Source: Microbacterium ulmi
Lineage (GTDB): Bacteria > Actinomycetota > Actinomycetes > Actinomycetales > Microbacteriaceae
NCBI RefSeq assembly: GCF_011759705.1
Contig: NZ_JAAOZF010000002.1
Location: 760,347 to 824,346, forward strand
DNA length: 64,000 nt
Reading direction: 5' to 3'
A program made the position numbers and the translations under genes. Positions within the stretch are counted from its first letter, which is position 1. Each line of letters opens with the position of its first letter. The notes beneath the pieces were generated by a model. The model did not search any database. It worked only from the letters and a program-made list of their open reading frames with translations, and was not told the DNA's origin. Below, piece by piece: positions 16,887 to 24,633 of the stretch.

Positions 16887-18179
16887 GTGAGCACGCAGAG
16901 GGTTTTCGTCGCGCGCCTGGCGGGCTGCGCCGTCTTCGACCCGGCGGGCGATCGGCTCGGCAAGGTCCGGGACGTCGTCGTCATCTATCGCAAGGACGAT
17001 CCGCCCCGCGTCGTCGGACTCGTCGTCGAGATCCCTGGCCGCCGTCACGTGTTCCTCTCGATCGGCCGCGTCACCTCGATCGCGACGGGCCAGGTCATCA
17101 CGACGGGGCTCATCAACGTGCGGCGGTTCCAGCAGCGCGGCGGCGAAGTGCGCGTCATGGTCGAGCTCCTCGGCAGGAAGGTGTACTTCACCGACGGCTC
17201 GGGCGAGGCCGTCATCGAGGACGTCGCGATCGAGCGCAATCGCCTCGGCGAGTGGGACATCGGCCAGCTGTTCCTTCGGAAGCCCAAGACGAGCGCCTCT
17301 CCCTTCGCGAAGGGGCCGACGACGTTCGCGAACTGGTCGGACGTGCTCGAGCAGCAGACCCCCGGCGAGGCGCAGTCGGCAGAGCAGCTCGTCGCGACCT
17401 TCTCCGAGCTCAAGGCCGCCGACCTCGCCAACACTCTGCTCGACCTGCCGGAGGACCGCCTCCTGGAGGTCGCCGAAGAGCTGCCGGACGACCGTCTCGC
17501 CGACGCGCTCGAAGAGATGCCCGAAGACGACCAGGTGCACATCCTCGAGGCCCTCGGCGACGAGCGGGCCGCCGACATCCTCGACGCCATGGAGCCGGAT
17601 GACGCCGCCGACGTCCTCGCCCAGCTCCCCGAGGAGCGGCTCGAGGAGCTGCTCGACCTCATGGAGCCCGAGGAGGCCGAGGACGTCCGCGCGCTCCTGA
17701 AGTACGGGCCCGACACGGCGGGCGGTCTCATGACGAGCGAGCCGATCGTCCTGTCCGCCGACGCGACGGTCGCGGAGGCGCTCGCCCTCATCCGCCGCCA
17801 CGAGCTGCACCCCGCTCTCGCCGCCGCCGTCTTCATCACGCTCCCGCCGTACGAGACTCCCACGGGTCGTCTGCTCGGCACCGTGCACTTCCAGCGGATG
17901 CTGCGCTACCCCCCGCACGAGCGTCTCGGCGCCATCATCGACGACACCGTCGACCCCGTCCCCGCGACGGCGTCCGCGGCTGAGGTCGCCCGCCTTCTCG
18001 CGAGCTACAACCTCGTGTCGCTGCCCGTCGTCGACCAGGCCCATCGGCTCGTGGGCGCCGTGTCGGTCGACGACGTGCTCGACCACCTCCTGCCCGAGGA
18101 CTGGCGATCGCACGACGGCGATGACGACAGTCCCGCCCCCGTCCCGACGAACACTGCGAGCATCCCGAGGAGGCGCTGA
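16887..18179 (+). CDS. Soluble PRC-barrel / MgtE_N / CBS protein (not a transporter)
   Basis: This 430-residue protein has three parts: an N-terminal PRC-barrel-like domain (residues about 5-75, GCAVFDPAGDRLGKVRDVV), an MgtE intracellular N domain of repeated acidic helices (about 170-280, e.g. EEMPEDDQVHILEALG), and a CBS pair (about 285-420, with GGLMTSEPIVL and SLPVVDQAHRLVGAV). True MgtE channels continue into five membrane helices; these are absent. In MgtE the N and CBS domains sense Mg2+ or nucleotide, so a regulatory role is inferred. The stop overlaps the next ATG by one base. Confidence 0.82.
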   Translation: MSTQRVFVARLAGCAVFDPAGDRLGKVRDVVVIYRKDDPPRVVGLVVEIPGRRHVFLSIGRVTSIATGQVITTGLINVRRFQQRGGEVRVMVELLGRKVYFTDGSGEAVIEDVAIERNRLGEWDIGQLFLRKPKTSASPFAKGPTTFANWSDVLEQQTPGEAQSAEQLVATFSELKAADLANTLLDLPEDRLLEVAEELPDDRLADALEEMPEDDQVHILEALGDERAADILDAMEPDDAADVLAQLPEERLEELLDLMEPEEAEDVRALLKYGPDTAGGLMTSEPIVLSADATVAEALALIRRHELHPALAAAVFITLPPYETPTGRLLGTVHFQRMLRYPPHERLGAIIDDTVDPVPATASAAEVARLLASYNLVSLPVVDQAHRLVGAVSVDDVLDHLLPEDWRSHDGDDDSPAPVPTNTASIPRRR

Positions 18180-18715
18180 TGGCCCGGAACAGCCGCCAGA
18201 TCTCGCTCGACGCCCCCCGCGGGCGCACGGGGATGCTGTCTCGCCCGTCGCAGCCGTCGCAGGACCGCTTCGGCCGCTTCTCCGAGGCGTTCGCGCGTGG
18301 GATGGGGACGTCGGGCTTCCTCATCGGGATGACGATCTTCGTCGTCGTGTGGCTCGCCTGGAACTCCGCCATGCCGCGCGAGCTGCAGTTCGACCCGCGG
18401 GAGTACAACTTCACGCTGCTGACCCTCATCCTCTCGCTGCAGGCGTCGTACGCGGCCCCCCTCATCCTGTTGGCGCAGAATCGGCAGGACGACCGCGATC
18501 GCGTGCAGATCGAGCAGGACCGGCAGCGGGCCGAGCGCAACCTCGCCGACACGGAATACCTCGCACGCGAGGTCGTCGCCCTGCGGATGGCGCTGACGGA
18601 GGTCTCGGACGAGGTCGTGACGCGCGACGTGCTCCGCCAGGAGCTCAAGGCGCTCCTCGAGCAGCTCGACGCCCGCGCCGTGAATGCCGGCGCCGGGGAG
18701 GCCGAGGCTCGGTGA
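18179..18715 (+). CDS. DUF1003 family membrane protein
   Basis: This 178-residue protein has the DUF1003 signature: two membrane helices (about 44-64 and 80-100) around the loop FDPREYNFTLLTLILSLQASYAAPLILL, followed by a charged segment QNRQDDRDRVQIEQDRQRAE and a coiled-coil-like tail. The ATG overlaps the preceding stop (TGATG) and has GAGGAGG just upstream. Its function is not established; it always seems to sit with the CBS protein in this operon type. Confidence 0.85.
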   Translation: MARNSRQISLDAPRGRTGMLSRPSQPSQDRFGRFSEAFARGMGTSGFLIGMTIFVVVWLAWNSAMPRELQFDPREYNFTLLTLILSLQASYAAPLILLAQNRQDDRDRVQIEQDRQRAERNLADTEYLAREVVALRMALTEVSDEVVTRDVLRQELKALLEQLDARAVNAGAGEAEAR

Positions 18716-19854
18716 CCGCGTCGGCGGAGGCCGTGCGCGCAGCTGTCGGCGCTGTCGTCGATCCCGAGCTGCGGCGGCCGCTGTCCGAGCTCGGAATGCT
18801 CCGCGACATCTCGGTCGACGGCGGCGTCGCCGACGTCGGGATCGCGCTCACGATCGTGGGATGCCCCGCGGCCGACAGGATCGCGCGGGACGTGACGGAT
18901 GCCGCGGCATCCGTTCCCGGCGTCGACTCCGTCGCGCTCCACGTCGGCGTCATGACGGCCGACGAGAGACGCGAGCTCACCGAGAGGCTCCGGGGCGGGC
19001 GCGCGGCGCGCGTCATGCCGTTCGGGCCCGACTCGCTCACGCGCGTCGTCGCGGTCACGAGCGGGAAGGGCGGCGTCGGAAAGTCCACCGTGACGGCCAA
19101 CCTCGCCGTCGCGCTCGCCGAACGCGGGCTCGCGGTGGGGCTCGTCGACGCCGACGTGCACGGGTTCTCCATCCCGGGGCTCCTCGGGCTCGTCGACGCG
19201 GACGGACGCACGGCCAAGCCGACGCGCATCGACGAGCTCATCGTGCCGCCTGTCGCGCACGGCGTGAAGGTCGTCTCGATCGGGATGTTCCTGCGCGAGG
19301 GCGACGAGGGTGCCGCCGTGGCCTGGCGCGGGCCCATGCTCCACAGGACCGTGCAGCAGTTCCTCACCGACGTGTACTTCGGCGACCTCGACGTGCTCCT
19401 GCTCGACATGCCGCCGGGGACGGGCGACGTCGCGATCTCGGTCGGGCAGCTGCTCCCCCACGCCGACGTCGTCGTCGTCACGACGCCGCAGTCGGCGGCA
19501 TCCGACGTCGCGATCCGCAGCGCGCTCGTCGCCCGCCAGACGGGTCAGCGGGTCGTCGGGGTCGTCGAGAACATGGGGCCTCTCACGCTGCCCGACGGCA
19601 CGGTCCTCGACCTGTTCGGCGCGGGGGGCGCGCAGGCCGTCGCCGACGCGCTGTCCGCACAGGGCGACGACGTGCGCGTCCTCGCATCGATTCCGCTCAG
19701 CCCCGCGCTCCGCCAGGACGCGGATGCCGGCATCCCCGTCGTCGTGGCGCACCCCGGCGATGCCGCGGCCATCGCGATCGCTGGCCTCGCTGAGCGGCTC
19801 GCGTCGCGGCCCCGCGGGCTCGCGGGCCGGTCGCTGCCGTTCGCCCCGCGCTGA
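18712..19854 (+). CDS. mrp: Mrp/ApbC family P-loop ATPase
   Basis: This 380-residue protein combines an N-terminal MIP18/DUF59 domain (residues 1-85, with IVGCPAAD) and a MinD/Mrp ATPase carrying SGKGGVGKST near 118, DADVHGFSIPGLLG and LDMPPGTGD. Relatives carry or insert Fe-S clusters. The C-terminal CxxC that binds the cluster in most Mrp proteins is missing: the segment reads ENMGPLTLPDGTVLDLFG. The GTG overlaps the DUF1003 stop by four bases (GTGA), so translation is coupled. It ends three bases before the convergent tatB. Confidence 0.88.
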   Translation: MTASAEAVRAAVGAVVDPELRRPLSELGMLRDISVDGGVADVGIALTIVGCPAADRIARDVTDAAASVPGVDSVALHVGVMTADERRELTERLRGGRAARVMPFGPDSLTRVVAVTSGKGGVGKSTVTANLAVALAERGLAVGLVDADVHGFSIPGLLGLVDADGRTAKPTRIDELIVPPVAHGVKVVSIGMFLREGDEGAAVAWRGPMLHRTVQQFLTDVYFGDLDVLLLDMPPGTGDVAISVGQLLPHADVVVVTTPQSAASDVAIRSALVARQTGQRVVGVVENMGPLTLPDGTVLDLFGAGGAQAVADALSAQGDDVRVLASIPLSPALRQDADAGIPVVVAHPGDAAAIAIAGLAERLASRPRGLAGRSLPFAPR

Positions 19855-19857
19855 GCC

Positions 19858-20235
19858 CTATGTCGCCTCGGAGTCGAACGGCGCCGGCTCTCCGGGGTGG
19901 AACGACTGGGCAGCGGGGGCGGATGCCGCGACCGCCGTCGGCGCCCCCGGCGAGACGGGCTTCGTCTGCGGCAGCGGCGCGTCGTCGAGGAGCGCCTCGC
20001 GGATGATGCGGCGAGGGTCGTAGCGACGAGGGTCGAGCGTGCGCCAGTCGACGTCGTCGAAGTCCTCGCCGAGCTCGTCCTGCACGCGGGTCTTGGCGCT
20101 CCGCAGATAGTCGCGCGCCCGCGTGACGAGCCGCGCGAGCCCCTCGGCGTACCGCGGCAGGCGCTCGGGTCCGACGAGGAACGCCGCGACCACGAGAAGC
20201 ACGAGCAGCTTCTCCCACGTCAGCCCCAGGAACAT
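19858..20235 (-). CDS. tatB: Twin-arginine translocase subunit TatB
   Basis: This 125-residue protein has the TatA/B layout: a short N-terminal membrane helix (residues 5-20, EKLLVLLVVAAFLVGPERLP), the Gly-Pro hinge, an amphipathic helix (YAEGLARLVTRARDYLRSAK) and a long disordered, Ala/Pro-rich tail. The GPERLP hinge with Glu marks TatB rather than TatA. It would act with TatA and TatC in export of folded proteins; tatA and tatC are not in the window. The ATG follows TAACCT plus six bases (leaderless). Confidence 0.88.
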   Translation of the reverse strand: MFLGLTWEKLLVLLVVAAFLVGPERLPRYAEGLARLVTRARDYLRSAKTRVQDELGEDFDDVDWRTLDPRRYDPRRIIREALLDDAPLPQTKPVSPGAPTAVAASAPAAQSFHPGEPAPFDSEAT

Positions 20236-20241
20236 GCTCCC

Positions 20242-20247
20242 AGGTTA
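20242..20247 (-). promoter_or_regulatory. -10 box TAACCT of tatB, leaderless
   Basis: TAACCT, six bases, then ATG. Confidence 0.55.
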
Positions 20248-20305
20248 CCGCCGCGCCGAACCAGGAGCCCGCCGCGCGTCACGTTACGCTGGCCGAGGAG
20301 GATCC

Positions 20306-20941
20306 ATGAGCGAGCAGGCCGCGAACCACCGGTACGCCGAAGAGGCGACGGTCGAACCCGACCACATCGCTCGAGCGCGCGCCCACGCGCTCGAGCTGGG
20401 CGCGACGCCGATCAGCGCGGCTGTGGGCGCGCAGTGCGCCGTCCTCGCGGCGGCGTCCCAGGCGCTCAACATCGTCGAGATCGGCACGGGCGCCGGCGTG
20501 TCGGGCCTGTGGCTCCTGCACGGGTCCCCGCGGGCGACCCTCACGACGATCGACAGCGAGCCCGAGCACCTCGCGGTCGCGCGCCAGTCCTTCGCCGACG
20601 CCAAGATCCCAGCGGCGCGCGCACGCTTCATCACGGGCCGCGCGGCGGAGGTCCTGCCCCGCATGAACGAGGCGTCCTACGACATCGTCTTCGTCGACGC
20701 CGACCCGGAGGGCGTGATCGAGTACGTCGAGCACGGGCTGCGGCTCGTCCGCGCGGGCGGCACCGTCCTCATCCCGCGCGTGCTCGGCGGCGGCGCCGTC
20801 GCGGATCCCGTGCGCCGTGACCCTGTGACGGCCGCCTACCGCTCGCTCATTCAGGAGACGCAGTCCTCCCCGGCCGTCATCGGCGCCCTCTCGATCGTCG
20901 GCGAGGGGCTCCTGCAGCTCACGACCGTCGCGACCGACTGA
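20306..20941 (+). CDS. SAM-dependent O-methyltransferase (class I)
   Basis: This 211-residue protein has the Rossmann SAM-binding motif IVEIGTGAGVSGLWL near residue 55, the acidic loop TTIDSEPEHL, and IVFVDADPEGVIEYVEHGL for metal/substrate contacts, as in the catechol/caffeoyl-CoA O-methyltransferase group. The substrate is unknown. The ATG has GAGGAGG about six bases upstream, and TTACGCT further up gives a short leader. In mycobacteria the homolog sits beside sigE-rseA-htrA-tatB; here it faces tatB directly. Confidence 0.85.
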   Translation: MSEQAANHRYAEEATVEPDHIARARAHALELGATPISAAVGAQCAVLAAASQALNIVEIGTGAGVSGLWLLHGSPRATLTTIDSEPEHLAVARQSFADAKIPAARARFITGRAAEVLPRMNEASYDIVFVDADPEGVIEYVEHGLRLVRAGGTVLIPRVLGGGAVADPVRRDPVTAAYRSLIQETQSSPAVIGALSIVGEGLLQLTTVATD

Positions 20942-20990
20942 CCGCTCGACGCCGACGCGACAGGGCGGAGCGACCCCGGGAGAACGCGAA

Positions 20991-21012
20991 CGGCCGGTCC
21001 GAGGACCGGCCG
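20991..21012. terminator. Bidirectional hairpin between convergent O-methyltransferase and DUF3117 genes
   Basis: CGGCCGGTCC pairs with GGACCGGCCG around a two-base centre, which would open to an 8-bp stem with a 6-base loop. It lies 50 bases after one stop and 20 after the other, with no U-tract. Confidence 0.7.
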
Positions 21013-21031
21013 CTCCACGTGGATCTGGCGT

Positions 21032-21205
21032 TCAGGCCGCGTTGACGACACCGCCGAGCACGTCGTAGAGCTCCTTGGCCTCAGCGTCGTTCACGGAGAC
21101 GACCAGACGCCCGCCACCTTCGAGCGGCACGCGCACGATGATCAGGCGACCCTCCTTCACGGCCTCCATCGGCCCGTCTCCGGTTCTCGGCTTCATGGCT
21201 GCCAT
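21032..21205 (-). CDS. DUF3117 family small protein
   Basis: This 57-residue protein begins MAAMKPRTGDGPMEAVKEGR and continues with two strands (IIVRVPLEGGGRLVVSV) and a short helix. This is the characteristic DUF3117 sequence found across actinobacteria; function unknown. The ATG has AAAGGGAG about nine bases upstream. A second ATG three codons in is the minor alternative. Confidence 0.88.
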   Translation of the reverse strand: MAAMKPRTGDGPMEAVKEGRLIIVRVPLEGGGRLVVSVNDAEAKELYDVLGGVVNAA

Positions 21206-21239
21206 CAGTGGCTCCCTTTCGTCGTAGGTCTGCCTGTCA

Positions 21240-21245
21240 AGTTTA
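21240..21245 (-). promoter_or_regulatory. -10 box TAAACT of the DUF3117 gene
   Basis: On the minus strand GATAAACT predicts a start near 21233 and a leader of about 28 bases with a good Shine-Dalgarno. The same octamer precedes typA. Confidence 0.5.
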
Positions 21246-21313
21246 TCCCCCGGTCAGGACGCGGGCTGACGCTCCGGTCGCTCGTGGTGGACAATTCGAC
21301 CCGCGACCCGCGC

Positions 21314-22552
21314 TCAGGGCACCTGCCAGTACGTGTTGGCGAGCGCGAACATGTTGTAGATCCACCACCACTGGCCGAGGAGGCAGGCCGCCAGCACGCC
21401 TATACGCCACGGGACGGAGCGCGCAAGGGCAGCGGCTCCCCACAGCGGCGAGAGCGGCACGAGGAGGCGGAAGATGCTCGACTGCGGGAAGGCGACGGCC
21501 GCGAGGTAGACGAGGTAGCTCGCCGACCACAGCCGCACGTCGACCCCGAGCCGGCGCACATGCGGCTCGAACAGGAGGAGCGCGGCGATCCCCGCGACGA
21601 TCAGCCCGAGCGCGATCCATCCCGCGACCGCGCCGAGCCCCCATCGCGTGAACCAGAACTCCGTGCCCGAGAGGAGACCCTCGAACGGGACGAACGTCGT
21701 CGGCGGGTCGCTCAGCCAGTTCCGCCGCCACGCGAGCTCGGTCGCGAGGTACGCGCCTGGCCGACCCGTGACGATCCCCGCGACGACCTGCCAAGCGAAC
21801 CCCACGACGACGGCGAGAACGCCGAGCGCCACGATGTGCACGATGTCGCGCGCCGGCAGCGGCTCACGCCGTCTCGTGATCCAGCGATGGATGCCGTGCA
21901 GCCCGAGAAAGAGCCCGAAGGCGAGCACTCCCGGCCGCGTGAAGCCCATGAGAGGGATCAGCAGGTACACCCACGCGTACCGGCGTCGCATCACGCGGTC
22001 GAGGGCGAGGAAGAGCCACAGGAGGAACAGCGCCTCCGCGTAGCCGATCTGGAAGATCGCGGCGAGCGGCGCCGAGGCGAAGAAGAGGACGGCCCAGAGC
22101 GCCGCCGTCTCGTCGAGGCGGGGAGGCAGCATCCGGAACAGCACGAGGCACGCGAGGTATCCCGCGACGAGCGAGATCAGGATCGCCGCGGTCGGCCACG
22201 TCTGAAGGGGTACGCCGATCACCTTCGCGAGATATGCGTAGAGGGGCATGAACGCCCAGGGATTCTCGGCGATCTGTCCCGCGTCGGTCAGGGGCAGGTC
22301 CGCGGGGTATCCGTTCTCGGCGAGGTACCAGTACCACTGCGCGTCCCACCCCATCGCGAGCGTGCCGATCGTGGCCTCGGGGCCGAAGCGCGAGGCGGGC
22401 CCCGAGATCTCCGCCGCGGCGATGAGGAAGAGCGTCGTCGCGGCGCGCGACAGCAGGTACAGGATGCCGATCCGCAGCGCGACGGGCTGCCGGCGCCACG
22501 TCTGGCCGAACGTCGCGCGAAGCCCCTGCGGGATCAGGAGGCGGTCAGCCAC
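21314..22552 (-). CDS. GT-C type mannosyltransferase (PIG-V-like)
   Basis: This 412-residue polytopic protein has about nine to ten membrane segments and the family's early extracytoplasmic motif with catalytic-type Asp: GWDAQWYWYLAENGYP near residue 68, followed by ENPWAFMPLYAYLAK. These enzymes transfer mannose from polyprenyl-phosphate-mannose to cell-surface acceptors. The acceptor here is unknown. The ATG lies inside the 3' end of dapE (19-base overlap), which implies coupling though the functions look unrelated. Confidence 0.78.
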   Translation of the reverse strand: MADRLLIPQGLRATFGQTWRRQPVALRIGILYLLSRAATTLFLIAAAEISGPASRFGPEATIGTLAMGWDAQWYWYLAENGYPADLPLTDAGQIAENPWAFMPLYAYLAKVIGVPLQTWPTAAILISLVAGYLACLVLFRMLPPRLDETAALWAVLFFASAPLAAIFQIGYAEALFLLWLFLALDRVMRRRYAWVYLLIPLMGFTRPGVLAFGLFLGLHGIHRWITRRREPLPARDIVHIVALGVLAVVVGFAWQVVAGIVTGRPGAYLATELAWRRNWLSDPPTTFVPFEGLLSGTEFWFTRWGLGAVAGWIALGLIVAGIAALLLFEPHVRRLGVDVRLWSASYLVYLAAVAFPQSSIFRLLVPLSPLWGAAALARSVPWRIGVLAACLLGQWWWIYNMFALANTYWQVP

Positions 22553-23610
22553 GAACGAAGGCCCCGCTCGACGTCCGCGATCTGGGAGAGCGGGACGCGC
22601 TCCTCGTCATGGTGCGCGAGATGCGGGTCGCCCGGGCCGTAGTTGACGGCAGGCACGCCCAGCGCGGCGAAGCGCGCGACATCCGTCCACCCGTACTTGG
22701 GAGTCGGCTCGGCACCGACGGCCGCGACGAACTCCTGGGCGAGCGGAGCGTCGAGCCCGGGGCGGGCGCCCTCCGCGCAGTCCACGATCTCGACGGAGAA
22801 CCCGGCGAACACGTCGCGCACGTGTCCTTCGGCGCGCTCGGCCGTCAGGCTCGGTGCGAAGCGGTAGTTGACCTCGACCTCGCAGGCGTCGGGGATGACG
22901 TTGCTCGCGACGCCGCCGGAGATGCGCACGGCGTTGAGGGACTCGCGGTAGACGAGACCGTCGACGGGGACCTTGCGCGGGCGGTACGCCGCGAGACGCG
23001 CGAGGATGGGCGCCGCGTTGTGGATCGCGTTCTCGCCGATCCACGCGCGGGCGCTGTGCGCCCGGACGCCCTTCGTGCGCACGAGCGCCCGGAGCGTGCC
23101 GTTGCATCCGCCCTCGACCGTGCCGTTGGACGGCTCGCCGAGGATCGCGAAGTCGGCCGCGAACAGGTCCGGACGTGTGCGGGCGAGTCGTGTGAGCCCG
23201 TTCAGATCGGAGTCCACCTCCTCGTGGTCGTACCACATCCAGGTGAGGTCGACGCGCGGGTCGACGAGCTCGGCGGCGAGCTTGAGCTGCACGGCGACGC
23301 CCGACTTCATGTCGACCGTGCCGCGCCCCCACAGGTAGGGCTCGTCGTCGATCACGATGCCACGGGTCGGCACGTTGGCGTTGATCGGCACGGTGTCGAT
23401 GTGTCCCGCGATGACGACCCGCTGCGCCCGCCCGAGATCCGTCCGCGCGACGATCGTGTCGCCGTCGCGATAGACGTCCAGGTGAGGGAGCGCGTCGACC
23501 GCGGCGTGGATGAGATCGGCGAGCACGGTCTCGTCGTCGGAGACGCTCGGAATGTCGCAGATCGCCCTCGCGATGTCGACGGAAGGGGCGGAGAGATCGA
23601 GCGCCGGCAT
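22534..23610 (-). CDS. dapE: Succinyl-diaminopimelate desuccinylase
   Basis: This 358-residue M20-family metallohydrolase releases succinate from N-succinyl-L,L-diaminopimelate in lysine and peptidoglycan synthesis. The zinc-binding motifs are visible: GHIDTVP near 68-74, WGRGTVDMKSG with the bridging Asp, WYDHEEVDS with the catalytic Glu, ILGEPSNG, and the C-terminal His in AHHDEERV. The dimerisation domain holds GVRAHSARAW. The ATG follows TAGACT plus six bases (leaderless). It is divergent from dapD. Confidence 0.93.
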   Translation of the reverse strand: MPALDLSAPSVDIARAICDIPSVSDDETVLADLIHAAVDALPHLDVYRDGDTIVARTDLGRAQRVVIAGHIDTVPINANVPTRGIVIDDEPYLWGRGTVDMKSGVAVQLKLAAELVDPRVDLTWMWYDHEEVDSDLNGLTRLARTRPDLFAADFAILGEPSNGTVEGGCNGTLRALVRTKGVRAHSARAWIGENAIHNAAPILARLAAYRPRKVPVDGLVYRESLNAVRISGGVASNVIPDACEVEVNYRFAPSLTAERAEGHVRDVFAGFSVEIVDCAEGARPGLDAPLAQEFVAAVGAEPTPKYGWTDVARFAALGVPAVNYGPGDPHLAHHDEERVPLSQIADVERGLRSWLTAS

Positions 23611-23616
23611 CCCCCG

Positions 23617-23622
23617 AGTCTA
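23617..23622 (-). promoter_or_regulatory. -10 box TAGACT of dapE, leaderless
   Basis: TAGACT, six bases, then ATG. It lies only 28 bases from the opposing dapD -10, so the two upstream regions interleave. Confidence 0.65.
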
Positions 23623-23650
23623 CCGACGCACACGCGGCGTGACGCGCCGG

Positions 23651-23656
23651 TAGCCT
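23651..23656 (+). promoter_or_regulatory. -10 box TAGCCT of dapD, leaderless
   Basis: TAGCCT, six bases, then ATG at 23663. No consensus -35 is visible at the usual distance. Confidence 0.65.
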
Positions 23657-23662
23657 GTCAGC

Positions 23663-24619
23663 ATGAGCGACGAGACATGGGTCTGGGCCATCGGCCTCGC
23701 GACGACGTCGGGCGACGGCACGGTCCTCGACACGTGGTACCCCGAGCCCCGGCTGGGCCGTCTGCCGCAGGGATTCGACCCCTCGATGCCCCCCGAGGAC
23801 CTCGAACGACTCGCCGTCCCCGATGCCCGTCGAGCGGTCGACGTCGACGTCGTCGCGCTCGAGATCGACATCGCCGCTCCCCCGTCGACGACGTCCGACG
23901 CGTACCTGCGCCTGCACGCGCTGTCGCATCGGCTCGTCCGTCCCAACGAGGTCAACCTCGACGGCATCTTCGCCCACCTGCCCAATGTCGCCTGGACGAC
24001 GGCCGGGCCCGTCCACCCCGACGATCTCGAGCGACTCCGCCCCTTCCTGCAGCGCGACGGCATCCAGGTCCAGGGCCTCGACAAGTTCCCGCGGCTGCTC
24101 GACTACGTCACGCCGCCCGGGGTGCGCATCGCGGACGCCTCGCGCGTGCGCCTGGGCGCTTACCTCTCTCCGGGCACGACCGTGATGCACGAGGGCTTCG
24201 TCAACTTCAATGCGGGAACCCTCGGTGCCTCGATGGTGGAGGGCCGCATCTCGCAGGGCGTCGTCGTCGGCGAAGGCAGCGACATCGGCGGGGGCGCGTC
24301 GATCATGGGCACGCTCTCGGGCGGCGGTGCACATCGCGTCTCGATCGGGGCTCGCTCGCTGCTCGGCGCCAATGCGGGCGTCGGCATCTCGATCGGCGAC
24401 GACTGCATCGTCGAGGCGGGGCTCTATGTGACGGCAGGATCGAAGATCGTCCTCGCCGACGAGCCCTCCCGCCATGACGGCTCGCGACCGGTCGTGAAGG
24501 GCGCAGAGCTCTCCGGCCGGGACGGCATCCTGTTCCGTCGCAACTCGCTCACGGGGGCGATCGAGGCCGTGCGCCGCGCAGGCGTCGGGGTGACGCTCAA
24601 CGAGGCGCTGCACGCCTGA
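23663..24619 (+). CDS. dapD: Tetrahydrodipicolinate N-succinyltransferase
   Basis: This 318-residue enzyme succinylates tetrahydrodipicolinate, the step before DapC and DapE. The sequence matches the actinobacterial DapD form: an N-terminal alpha/beta domain and then a left-handed beta-helix of hexapeptide turns (about 165-260, e.g. [20 protein letters not shown]), with conserved [18 protein letters not shown]. It ends 14 bases from the convergent lactate permease gene with no obvious hairpin. Confidence 0.93.
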   Translation: MSDETWVWAIGLATTSGDGTVLDTWYPEPRLGRLPQGFDPSMPPEDLERLAVPDARRAVDVDVVALEIDIAAPPSTTSDAYLRLHALSHRLVRPNEVNLDGIFAHLPNVAWTTAGPVHPDDLERLRPFLQRDGIQVQGLDKFPRLLDYVTPPGVRIADASRVRLGAYLSPGTTVMHEGFVNFNAGTLGASMVEGRISQGVVVGEGSDIGGGASIMGTLSGGGAHRVSIGARSLLGANAGVGISIGDDCIVEAGLYVTAGSKIVLADEPSRHDGSRPVVKGAELSGRDGILFRRNSLTGAIEAVRRAGVGVTLNEALHA

Positions 24620-24633
24620 CCCGCACCGGAGCG

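Noticed and set aside
16887..18179. Magnesium transporter MgtE
   Set aside because: Only the cytosolic sensing domains are present; there is no hydrophobic segment for a channel.
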